This document shows, in pieces, positions 1-8,300 of a stretch of DNA of 64,000 nt. The notes under the pieces were generated by a model that searched no databases, was not told where the DNA came from, and saw only the letters and a program-made list of their open reading frames with translations. Source of the stretch: Anagrus nilaparvatae (Eukaryota > Arthropoda > Insecta > Hymenoptera > Mymaridae); NCBI GenBank assembly GCA_022575985.1, contig JAKSXM010000007.1, positions 11,720,501 to 11,784,500 of the forward strand, in the 5' to 3' direction. How positions within the stretch are numbered: position 1 is the first letter of the stretch; each line of letters opens with the position of its first letter. The position numbers were made by a program, and so were the translations under genes.

Positions 1-160
1 CACTTCATGACGTCATCGCTCCTTTTAGGTTACGTCCAGGAGCTGACGTCATGGGCCCACCCTGGTTAGGTTAGGTTAGGTTGATAAGTTGATGACGTCA
101 TTGTCCCTGTCAGGTACATTTTATGACGTTATCGCTCCTTTTATGTATCGTATATAAGCT
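1..160. repeat. Degenerate edge of a CRE-containing satellite
   Basis: Diverged copies of the downstream 31-bp unit: TGACGTCA-type palindromes recur near 9, 44, 92 and 123, with partial GCTCCT and CTGTCAGG pieces between them. The array probably continues left of the window. No coding potential seen. Confidence 0.7.
64..83 (+). repeat. Short TTAGG telomere-type run
   Basis: About four perfect units of TTAGG, the canonical arthropod telomere repeat, embedded inside satellite DNA rather than forming an array end. Confidence 0.85.
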
Positions 161-271
161 AATGACTTTAAAATTACCTTATAAACGCTGTTGCACCATC
201 AAATGACTTTAAAATTACCTTAAATACGCTGTTGCACTATCAAATGACTTTAAAATTACCTTATATACACT
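161..271 (+). repeat. 41-bp tandem repeat, about 2.7 copies
   Basis: The unit begins AATGACTTTAAAATTACCTT and includes CGCTGTTGCAC in the first two copies. Copies start at 161, 202 and 243, exactly 41 bp apart. The last is cut short where a TTAGG run begins. Confidence 0.9.
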
Positions 272-293
272 GTTAGGTTAGGTTAGGTTAGGT
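272..293 (+). repeat. TTAGG run
   Basis: Four consecutive TTAGG units join the 41-bp array directly to the 31-bp array. Confidence 0.85.
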
Positions 294-294
294 C

Positions 295-512
295 ATTGCT
301 CCTGTCAGGAGCACTTCGTGACGTCATTGCTCCTGTCAGGAGCACTTTATGACGTCATTGCTCCTGTCAGGAGCACTTCGTGACGTCATTGCTCCTGTCA
401 GGAGCACTTCGTGACGTCATTGCTCCTGTCAGGAGCACTTCATGACGTCATTGCTCCTGTAAGGAGCACTTTATGACGTCATTGCTCCTGTCAGGAGCAC
501 TTTATGACGTCA
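295..512 (+). repeat. 31-bp satellite with hairpin and CRE palindrome
   Basis: Seven near-identical units have TGACGTCA-type starts spaced exactly 31 bp (GACGTC at 320, 351, 382, 413, 444, 475, 506). Each holds the 8-bp palindrome TGACGTCA, which is the consensus site for CREB/ATF factors, and a small inverted repeat (GCTCC, 5-nt loop, GGAGC). Variation is confined mostly to one or two bases near CTTCG/CTTTA. No spacers are present, so it is a satellite and not a CRISPR. Confidence 0.93.
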
Positions 513-554
513 TTAGGTTAGGTTAGGTTAGGTTAGGTTAGGTTCGGTTAGGTT
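513..554 (+). repeat. TTAGG run, about eight units
   Basis: The longest telomere-type run in the window, with one TTCGG variant unit. It closes the satellite block; the following sequence is unrelated AT-rich DNA. Confidence 0.88.
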
Positions 555-559
555 ATTTG

Positions 560-1484
560 ACGATTGACGATGATGATTTTTCTTTTTTGCAAATTTTATG
601 AAATAAATATTCAGATTTTTCACTGGCAGAAAAAACTAAGACGATGATAATTTTTTGAGAAAACGATGCGACAGGAGCCAAAAAAACGTTATTTTTGAGG
701 TTAGGCCAAATTTTAAGAATAATATTATGGCTAAATAAACGGAAAAGTTAAATTTTTTATAAAATACGTAAGAAACAGCACAAAAAATTCCGCAAATTAC
801 ACCAAATACGGCAAAAATTAAAAAAATTAAAAAATTAATAGGGAATTTTTCATTCTTGCTCCTAAAATGGGCATTTTAATTGAGCTATGAGGTTAAAGTA
901 CATAAAAAAGGCAAATTTAAAAAAAAAAAAAATTTACCCTAGCATGTTTTTGCATAAAATGGCGCTAATTTCAAAATTGCTCAATTTTTGCGAAAAAATT
1001 TGATTTTTGGCCACAAAAAAAAAATTTTTTCACAAAAATTTAACCTCATGGTCCCGTCATTAAAATACACATTTCCTGAGATTTGCATAAAAATCTGATT
1101 ATTATTGCCCAAGTTATTAAAAAAATTTTTTAAATTGGACAAAATTGGATTTTTGGAGGTTAGGATATATTTTAATAGTAACCTCACCCAATTTAGTTCC
1201 ATTCTCTGTCTAATTACGAAAATTTTCCATTTTTTTTTTTTTATGACCATTTTAACCAGAGATATGACAAAATCCGATAGCAAACTTCTTAAAATTTAGC
1301 AAAAAAGTAGTTTTTGCCATATATCTGGCCAAGCGCCCCTCCGGGACACATAAGAAATCAGATTCCTTCTTACATATGTATATTAAAAACAAAAAAAAAA
1401 AATTGCACTTCCCTTTTGCATCACTATTCAATGCTAATTTGCTTCCACTAAATATATTTGAATATTTATTAACGTAGGACCAGG
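560..1484. other. AT-rich DNA without a recognisable gene
   Basis: Homopolymer-rich sequence with weak internal repetition (GAGGTTAGG-like pieces near 700, 890 and 1158). Open frames here are short, lysine/phenylalanine-rich and overlap on both strands, as expected by chance in such composition. Confidence 0.6.
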
Positions 1485-2317
1485 ATGCGTAGGACTATGA
1501 CATTTTTATATATGGAATTAAACGAACTGGCGTTCTCATTTTCATTTATCGTATTATTAAATTTATTGATATATACCACTTCCGAAAATTTTCTTGTTCT
1601 AAAATCTGGTTCTCTGTCTAATATCGCGATATTGTTAAAATCCATATTATGCAACAGTTTGCAATGATTAGGTATTGGTTTATCTAACTTATTCTTGATG
1701 TCTTTCAAATGGCCCTCCATCCGTTTACAAATTCTACGTTTATGACACATCACAATCCGTACAGTCTATTTTATAGACTACGTTGCTGCGATTGGAATTT
1801 TTTATATCATCCTTTCCCTTTTTAATTATACACGAAAGATTTTTATTATTGTAAGGAACTATTAAAAAATTGTATTTTCGTAATGTTCGAGTGACACTGT
1901 TAAATATGTTTGGTATGTAAGTTAATTTTATGTTTTTTTGTTTATATATTGCCGCATTTTGTTTTAATATTTTTCCTCTATTCCTTAGTTTATTCAAATT
2001 TATCCTTTTTTTTTGTGTATTTTTTTATAAAAAGTTTCGGGATAACTATTAGCCTGCAATATTTCTTTTGTAATACTTAGATTCTTTTCATGAAATTTTT
2101 TATCCGCTAATAATATTGCACTATCAACCAAATTATATACCATGGCGATTTTTTGTTTGACCGGATGGTTACTCTGATAGTGTAAAATACGGCCCGAATA
2201 CGTACTTTTGTGATACCAATCACTTATTATTCCATTATTGTTTCTAAAGATGGTAATTTCAAGATAATTAATACCAATTTGAGGATTTTCTAAAGTACAT
2301 ACATATACACCACACAC
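1485..2317 (-). pseudogene. Decayed Penelope-like element (end of RT plus GIY-YIG region)
   Basis: Read on the minus strand, the piece from 2317 to about 2010 gives LEITIFRNN, then SDWYHKSTYSGR, SNHPVKQK and a FHEKNL block, the order seen in the C-terminal part of Penelope-like reverse transcriptases. A frame change leads into NVVYKIDCTDCDVS, the start of the GIY-YIG endonuclease linker, then KRRICKRMEGHLKDI and ILDREPDFRTRKFSEVVYI, the later part of that domain. The YVGQT-type core between CDVS and KRR is missing, and at least two frame breaks separate the pieces, so this copy is dead. The N-terminal part of the RT is absent. Confidence 0.8.
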
Positions 2318-2606
2318 ATACAGGCTTTTTTTAAAAACCGGTTTTTTAGCAAAATTTTAGTAAAATTTCACCTATCACAATGGTTCCTCTATGAGGAATC
2401 AAAAATTATCAAATTTTAATTCATAGACATAAATTAAATCCCCCTAATCTCTTTCTATTTTTGGTTACTCATAGAGAAACCATTGTGATCGGTCAAAATT
2501 TTTTTTCTGATTTTTTGGCATATAAGCACGTTTTGAGACCTCAGGGGAAGCTAAAAAACCGGTTTTTAAAAACAGTCTGTATGTGTATGTGTGTGTGTAT
2601 GTATGT
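2305..2606. mobile_element. Foldback (inverted-repeat) element, about 300 bp
   Basis: The left arm from about 2312 (CACACATACAGGC, then AAAAACCGGTTTTTTAGC, then ATCACAATGGTT) reappears as reverse complement up to about 2605 (AACCATTGTGATCGG, GCTAAAAAACCGG, CTGTATGTG). The arms are imperfect and enclose an AT-rich centre. A TGTG/TATG simple repeat abuts the right end. No protein is encoded, so it looks non-autonomous. Confidence 0.7.
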
Positions 2607-2679
2607 AACCAGTGATATTCCACAAACATTATGGAATTAAGACCTAATTTTTTTTTCAAAAATTTTTTTATCAAAAAAT

Positions 2680-3250
2680 CTCAAGCTACTTTTTTTTTTT
2701 TTTAATTTGGATGTAATACCTCATTTTTTTCCATGAAAGTACTTATATTTGAAAGTATGGTTTTTACTCGATATCTCGAATCTTGTAATTTATTTTTTTT
2801 AAATTTTTTTCTCAAAATTTTTTTCACCAAAAAATACAAAAAATACCAATTTTTTTTTTCTTTATGGACGCAGTACTTAATTTATTTCTGTGGAAGTACT
2901 AGTTTTAGAAATATCGTTTATAGTATTTTTTTGGACCTTAAACTTAATTTTTTCAACATTTTTTTCAAAATTTTTGTCGCCAAAAAATACAAAAAACGCC
3001 AAAATTTTTTTTTTTTAGGACTTAGTACTTAATTTCTTTCTATGAAAATTTGAATATCTAGAATTATCTCTTCTCTATCTGATACGTAATTTTTCGAAAT
3101 TTTTTTTCTTCAAAATTTTTTACATAAAAAAATTAAAAAATCACCATAAATTTTTTTCATTTTGGACGTAGTACTTAATTTATTTCTATGAAATTACTAA
3201 TATCTAGAATTAACGTTTTTACTAGGTATGATTTTTATTCCTCAATTTAA
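2680..3250 (+). repeat. Tandem repeat of about 150 bp, four diverged copies
   Basis: A T-run followed by GGACGTAGTACTTAATTT and a TCTATGAAA...ATATCTAGAAT stretch recurs with starts near 2709, 2866, 3018 and 3164 (spacing 157, 152, 146). Between them lie TTTTTTCAAAATTTTT and CCAAAAAATACAAAAA blocks. Confidence 0.8.
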
Positions 3251-3281
3251 ACATAGCAAAAAAATTTTCTTTATTCCTATA

Positions 3282-3324
3282 GCTGGTGTAATTATGTCTT
3301 CAAGATATAACTACACCAGCTACA
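3282..3324. repeat. Short hairpin
   Basis: AGCTGGTGTA and TACACCAGCT form a 10-bp stem around a loop of about 20 nt. No transcript or terminator role can be assigned. Confidence 0.6.
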
Positions 3325-3439
3325 CCAAAAACTGTCTAGCAGACATAATTATCATAAAAGAATATTATGTACTAGTGTAGAAAAATCTTCTTTTTTTTAT
3401 GTAAAAAATCTAATTTTTTCTATGAGATGTTAAACTAAC

Positions 3440-4130
3440 AGTATCAAGGAAAAGATCACTGAAAAATATAATAAAATGTTAGTGTCGCAATTGGTATTAC
3501 TTGATTGGGCACTAACTTATACATACTCAGTAAAATTTTCATTAAAAACGGACGTTTCTTCAATATTTAAAAAAAATTTTTTTGATTTAGTTGAAATAAA
3601 TTTTGATTTTTAAAGTAATTTTTTAGATTATTTCCGGTAAAAATAAGAATACAAGAATATTGGAGACAAATTTTAAATAAACAATCGTGCGTTTGACTCC
3701 TAGATATGCAAAATCTAATGTTTCATAGGACCCTAGTTTTTCGTTCGTGATAATCTCGATAAAGTAATTTGTAAAAAAATTAAATTATGATTCAACAATC
3801 AACTTTCTGTTTTCTGAATAGTAAGGAATCATAGAGACTTTCTTGAATTTATCTCCAATTTTCTTATTTATACAAATTGTTTCGGCAAATTGCAGAATTA
3901 TTATTTTGAAAAATAAAAAAATTTTATTGACTCCAAAAAAATTTAACAAATTTTAAGAAACGTTCGTTTGTACTACAAATTTAACTGAGTACGTATAAAT
4001 TAGTGCCGAGTCGATAAGACCAATTACGAAAGTAAAATTTTATCATATTTTTAAGAAATTTTCAAAAAATTTTATTTTTCCTAAAAATAGTAAAAATTGA
4101 ATAACTCCGAAAAAACGATAGCTGAGTCGC
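3440..4130. mobile_element. Foldback element, arms about 300 bp
   Basis: The sequence from about 3460 (GAAAAATATAATAAAATG, ATTGGGCACTAACTTATAC, TTGGAGACAAATTTT) returns as reverse complement between about 3840 and 4060 (TTATCTCCAATTTTC, GTATAAATTAGTGCC, TATCATATTTTT). The midpoint is near 3770. The right arm also pairs with sequence at 4370-4650, so three related arms lie in a row. Confidence 0.75.
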
Positions 4131-4650
4131 AAAATTATGGCCTATGTCAGCCGCGGGCTTTTTTTCTTTATTTCAACGCCAGTTTTATATATTTTCGTTC
4201 ATTGGTTTGACCTGAATTAGGGTGGTCGGTTTCCCGGATGCCGCGTGGCTGCCGTGTGACTGCCGCCTGGTTTTCGATCATCAGCTTCAAACCAAAGACC
4301 GAAATTACAAGAAACTGGTGTCAAAAGAATGAAAAAGATTCTGCGACTGAGATAGACCATAGTTTTCCGACTCAGCTATCTTACTTATCGAGATATTCAA
4401 CTTTTATATTTTTGGGAAAAATAAAATTTTTTGAAAATTTGATTAAAAAGTGAAATATCTGAAAAATATAATAAAATTTTAGTGTTGCAATTGGTATTAC
4501 TTGATTGGGCACGAATTTATACATACTCGGTTCCATTTTCATTAAAAACGGACGTTTCATCAATATTAAAAAAAAATTTTTTGATTTAGTTGAAATCAAG
4601 TTTGATTTTTAAAGTAATTTTTTAAGTTATTTCCGGTAAAAATAAGAAAA
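3930..4650. mobile_element. Second foldback element sharing an arm with its neighbour
   Basis: The stem from about 3930 to 4165 (including GATAGCTGAGTCGC and ATGGCCTATGTCAG) pairs with about 4325 to 4647 (CTGAGATAGACCATAG, GACTCAGCTATC). The unpaired centre at about 4170-4320 is GC-richer. The 4456-4647 segment is also a direct repeat of 3460-3650, so this third arm probably arose by duplication or nested insertion. Confidence 0.75.
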
Positions 4651-4942
4651 CTTATAACTGGTTTGTGTAAACACGACCTAAATGCAAGGAACATATTTAC
4701 TTCCAGCTGAGGACTAGGTATAATACAAATGTTACTCAACATTGCAATACAATTTTCTAATTTTATAATTTATAATTATCACCACACAAGTTGTTAAGAT
4801 TCTAAACCCAAACTATTTTGTTTCCCTAAACCTGAGTTATTCTAGGTCCATTAATCGATATTATTCCAAATCGCTAAACCTGAATTATTCCAAGTCCCTA
4901 AATCGATATTATATTAAGTTCATAAACCTGTTTTATCCTTAG

Positions 4943-5144
4943 CAGGGATGTGGATATACTTGTCCATATACATATACGTTACAACAACATACGTGAATAT
5001 ACATTTACGTATAAGTACATTTAAAAAATGTAACGTTTAGTATACGTTAAATTATATTTAATGTTTACGTAAATATTGTATATACTTATTTTGTATAAAA
5101 TATATACATTGAAATGTAGTTGACCAGTCGAATCCACATCCCTG
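4943..5144. mobile_element. hAT-like MITE, 202 bp
   Basis: Terminal inverted repeats CAGGGATGTGGAT and ATCCACATCCCTG are perfect over 13 bp and begin with CAGGG, as hAT ends often do. The flanking octamers ATCCTTAG and ATCCTAAG match at seven of eight positions, fitting the 8-bp target duplication of hAT transposons. The interior is TACGT/ATATAC-rich with no coding capacity. Confidence 0.85.
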
Positions 5145-5187
5145 ATCCTAAGTCCTTAAGCCCAGATTTTTTCAAGTCTCCTAATTA

Positions 5188-5275
5188 TTCTAAGTCTTAT
5201 TTGACCCCCCCCCCCCTTAAATAGGACAAATTTGACCCCCCCTAAATAGGACACATTTGACCCCCCCCCCCTTAA
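5188..5275 (-). repeat. G-run minisatellite
   Basis: On the minus strand, repeated units of GGGGGGGGTCAAATTTGTCC and TATTTAAG carry G-runs of 7 to 13. The same array occurs at about 60040-60135 in the related repeat copy. Confidence 0.85.
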
Positions 5276-5315
5276 TTTTTAAGTTCTGAGGTATCCCCTC
5301 CCTATAAACATGTTC

Positions 5316-5557
5316 TACACGGTCTTTAAGTGACGTGATATTTTCAAAGTAATATGAAAAAATTAAATTCATAGGTTGGTATGAATGAGAGATCTCCGTA
5401 TTTTAGTATATCCGTATTTCGCCTTAACTTATACTACGAAATATTATAGTGTTAGTGTACACTAATGCCATCGTAAACGATGCACTAATGCAAACCCATA
5501 ATTTTTTTTTGTCATTTGACTTCGAAAATACCACGTCTACCACTCAAAGACCGTGTA
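5316..5557. mobile_element. MITE with TACACGG ends, 242 bp
   Basis: The ends TACACGGTCTTT and AAAGACCGTGTA are inverted, with further imperfect pairing (ACGTGATATTTTC against GAAAATACCACGT). It splits the composite repeat at ATGTTC/TGTTAAAA; the homologous uninterrupted site at about 59992-60012 reads ATGTTCCATGTT in the inverted sense, which supports a TA target. Confidence 0.85.
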
Positions 5558-5858
5558 TGTTAAAAAAAGTAGCAGGTAACATAAGGGTAGGATAATATGC
5601 GAAGCATTAAGGAAAAAACCAATAGGTCAAAATTTTACGACTCCAGCAGATTTTTGATTAAATAGACACACCATGCGTCAGAGGGACAGTTGTATAAGAA
5701 GACGATTGTGACGGTTTTTGACACAAGAGGAATAGCATAAAATTTTTATTTAATACTACAGAAATTAAAATTATATTGTCTATTTTCCAGTTTTTTCTAA
5801 TATTTCATTTTAATTTTTACTTATAATTTTAAAGCTGTATAACTTTATATAATTACTA

Positions 5859-5889
5859 GGGGGCTCCGCCCCCTGCGCGCTTCGCGCGC
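5859..5889. repeat. Twin GC-rich hairpins
   Basis: GGGGGCTCCGCCCCC is followed after one T by GCGCGCTTCGCGCGC: two perfect short-loop hairpins in otherwise AT-rich DNA. Such hairpins occur near ends of some rolling-circle and non-autonomous elements, but no CTRR end or matching 5' end could be identified here. Confidence 0.75.
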
Positions 5890-6182
5890 CAACCCCCGTT
5901 GAGTGATTGAAAAAGTGGGTTAGTCATGAGAACAAAAAATGTAAAATTTTAAATACAATTTTAATAATTACTTTCAATTAAAAATATTGATTATATTGTT
6001 TTTCTTTTATTTTAAAATTCGCTAATAGGTTTATAATTAATTGATTTATCGGCTTAAAAATAAAAAAAAATAAAATCACTTAGACCCACAAGGGCTGGTT
6101 TTGCCCAGTAGTATCTTATTGGCCCGAAAGTATCAAATTAGCCCAAAATTGTCAATAACTAAGAAAATGGAAATGATGCAGA

Positions 6183-6442
6183 ATGGCCCAAAAGTGTCAG
6201 AGTGGCCCAAAAGTATCAGAGTGGCCCAAAAGTGTCAGAGTGGCCCAAAAGTGTCAGAATGGCCCAAAAGTACCATATTGCGTGGCCCAAAAGTGTCAGA
6301 CTGGCCCAAAAGTACCATATTGCGTGGCCCAAAAGTGTCAGACTGGCCCAAAAGTACCATATTGCGTGGCCCAAAAGTGTCAGACTGGCCCAAAAGTACC
6401 ATATTGTGTGGCCCAAAAGTGTCAGATGGCCCAAAGGTGTCA
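6183..6442 (+). repeat. GGCCCAAAAGT tandem array
   Basis: First come 19-bp units (TGGCCCAAAAGTGTCAGAG), then a higher-order 42-bp unit in which a 23-bp variant containing ACCATATTGCGT alternates with the 19-bp unit. Several frames are open on both strands simply because the unit lacks stops. A (CGGCAG)-type GC repeat follows at 6447-6471. Confidence 0.92.
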
Positions 6443-6941
6443 TTCGACAGCGGCGGCAGCGGCGGCAGCGGTTATAACTTTATAATATATAGAGAAAAGG
6501 TATCTTCTAATAGAATAGATTCCTATTCAACGAAATGTGACTTAAGGGAACATAGAAGTCCAAAACCTTAAAAAAAACCATTTACCTGATTATTGCCTGT
6601 AGGAGGATTGTTCTTTTGACTATTACATTTGATTTATATGCCAGATACACAACACTTTCTATTAAATAATATGATATAAAAAATTTAGAAAATTAGTTTA
6701 GAAATTTGGATAATTTTTGAAGAATTTAAACTATTTGGTAAGAATAAAGTATAAATAAAACAATTACATGGATTTTAGCTTTTGAATCACAGATCTATAT
6801 GAAGAAAATAATTTCTGAGTATTTTCAATTTATAAAAAAAAGGTTCTATGTCCAATATTTCAATCTTTAAAATTAAACTCATGTCTAGTATCAATGAAAT
6901 GTTTAGTAACTATTGGATATTTTATATTAGTTTTTTTTACT

Positions 6942-7340
6942 TTAATTGGTATCTTTGTCCTCATCTTTGGACTTATTGTTAGGTACTTCATATTTTCTGT
7001 AATCAGGATTTTTATTACGCATTCTCTGACTAATCCTAATATTTTGACACACTTTTTTTATAGCATTTTCTTCTTCTTTTTTAATAAATGAAGTGATAAC
7101 TTTTTGATGTTCAGAAATTCTTATAAATGCTTCACGTTTGTTAGTTCCAACATATGATACGTCACAATTCTTGCAATTGCAAATCAATATATTACTACAT
7201 TTATTTGTATCTCTTTAGGAAATTTATCTTTACCTTTAATTACAATATTATCTAGTTGATTAACAATTTTAGGAGTGTTAATAATATTGTATTTTCTTAG
7301 TAGAAATATTATCATGCATTCTACCAAAAAAGTAATACAA
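6942..7340 (-). pseudogene. Second Penelope-like fragment (GIY-YIG region)
   Basis: On the minus strand, IKGKDKFPKE precedes a stop and frame shift, then CKNCDVSYVGTNKREAFIR and ISEHQ. This is the zinc-linker plus GIY-YIG motif of Penelope-like elements, here with a deletion relative to the usual YVGQTKR. It is related to, but clearly diverged from, the fragment at 1485-2317. The upstream RT is not recognisable. Confidence 0.72.
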
Positions 7341-7401
7341 ACTTTTGGCATTTTAGTTTTTTTTTAAAAGAAGTTTTAGTTTTAAATTTAAATTTACTTT
7401 T

Positions 7402-7449
7402 AAAAGTAGTAACAAGGTTTCCGTAGGTGCACCTGTGTCAGGATCATTA
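7402..7449 (+). pseudogene. Fragment of the 3' end of 18S rRNA
   Basis: The 48 bases from AAAAGTAGTAACAAGG through TTTCCGTAGGTG to GGATCATTA match the nearly universal eukaryotic small-subunit rRNA 3' end at about 43 positions. The bases after GGATCATTA would correspond to ITS1, but nothing there is recognisable. It sits against the Penelope-like fragment and is too short to be a functional rRNA gene. Confidence 0.85.
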
Positions 7450-7599
7450 ATGTTTAAGATACGTAAAATATAAATGATTTTTTCAAACATTTTTTCTGAA
7501 ATCTATACTATAGCTATTATTAGTATCAATGACTAATGAAACATTATTTCTATATTTGATGGTATTAAACCTTTATTTATTTAAAACAATTCAGAAATT

Positions 7600-7690
7600 G
7601 GTTTTTTTCAAATATTGAAAAAATGTGATTTTGAGCCTTCCGACTCGAATAAACCTATGGGAAGAGCAAAATTTTTTGTTTGTCACTTTA
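7600..7690 (-). mobile_element. Fragment related to the 32-kb foldback family
   Basis: TTCAGAAATTGGTTTTTTTC and GTGATTTTGAGCCTTCC match sequence in the right arm of the large foldback element at 31887-32851. Only about 80 bp can be aligned by eye. Confidence 0.65.
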
Positions 7691-7734
7691 TATGGTCTGA
7701 AATCATGTAAAAAATGTTAAATTAAAAAAAAAAA

Positions 7735-7960
7735 ATATTTTTTAATTTACCCCCCAACAACCCTCAAATCGGGGCGGTTTTCCCCGAGAGCATCGTTTTT
7801 AATTTCAGGACAAGCATTTCCTGCCTCAGGAGACCCTATAGAATCAGAAAATACCAGAGATTTTTAGAGGAATTGTGGTGAAACTTTTTTCGTGTTCCAG
7901 ACCACTGTGCGCAGTAGTCTTTTATGAAAAATCAAAAAAGGCTGAAAGAAGGGAAAAAAA
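7735..7960. other. GC-elevated repeat-like segment, family not recognised
   Basis: The segment contains a C-run (TTTACCCCCCAAC), a GGGGCGGTTTTCCCC hairpin and higher GC than its surroundings. No open frame of note. It resembles non-coding transposon interior but no ends were found. Confidence 0.4.
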
Positions 7961-8039
7961 CGTTATCGGTTCCTTGCTTTGTGCTATAAGCATTAGAAAA
8001 TAGTTTCCTTAATTCAAATTTTTCATATTTTTTGAAATA

Positions 8040-8300
8040 TCGACAAAAAAAAGGCTCGATAACGCGATAATCGATAACGATAATATCGTTAACGAAAATT
8101 TTTTTCGTTATCGATAATTCTATTAGCGCTTATCGAAACGAAATTCGTTAACGATAATTATATTAGCGCTTATCGAGAAATGAATTCGTTAACGATAAAT
8201 ATTTTATCGCTTATCGAATAAATTATCGATAAAAATGTCAAAAATTAGCGGTAACGATTCATTAGTAAATAATGAAATTATCGCGCTATGCCCATCACTG
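8040..8300. mobile_element. ATCGATAACG-rich repeat with a hAT-like end
   Basis: Multiple palindromic TTATCGATAA, CGTTAACG and TTAGCGCTTATCGA units occur. The right edge reads TGCCCATCACTG, the complement of CAGTGATGGGCA, which resembles hAT-type termini. No matching left terminus was found, so it may be truncated. Confidence 0.55.

Larger units (their letters stand above)
4650..5610. mobile_element. Composite interspersed repeat, copy A, interrupted by two MITEs
   Basis: It shares CTTATAACTGGTTT, TTCCAGCTGAGGACTAGGT, TATAATTATCACC and multiple AAACCTGAATTATTCCAAGT units with copies at 28738-28990, 54190-54320 and, most completely, 59834-60371 in reverse orientation. It contains a minisatellite of about 23 bp (CCTAAACCTGAATTATTCC) and a run of TTTGACCCCCCC...TAAATAGGAC units at 5188-5275. 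Two smaller elements are inserted at 4943-5144 and 5316-5557. Confidence 0.8.

Noticed and set aside
295..512. CRISPR-like array of 31-bp repeats
   Set aside because: Units are directly adjacent with no unique spacers, and the context is a eukaryotic genome; it is a satellite.
981..1299. Overlapping 100- and 64-codon frames
   Set aside because: Lysine/phenylalanine/isoleucine-rich, antisense to each other, in homopolymer-rich DNA; no motif.
6101..6571. 156-codon open frame encoding repeated GPKVSEWPKS-type peptides
   Set aside because: It is produced by the minisatellite; three plus-strand frames and one minus-strand frame are all open for the same reason.
6575..6605. Second donor-like site (minus strand ATCAG/GTAAATGG) resembling the one at 50137
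   Set aside because: It lies downstream of the protease stop; the similarity is a short splice-consensus coincidence with no flanking homology.
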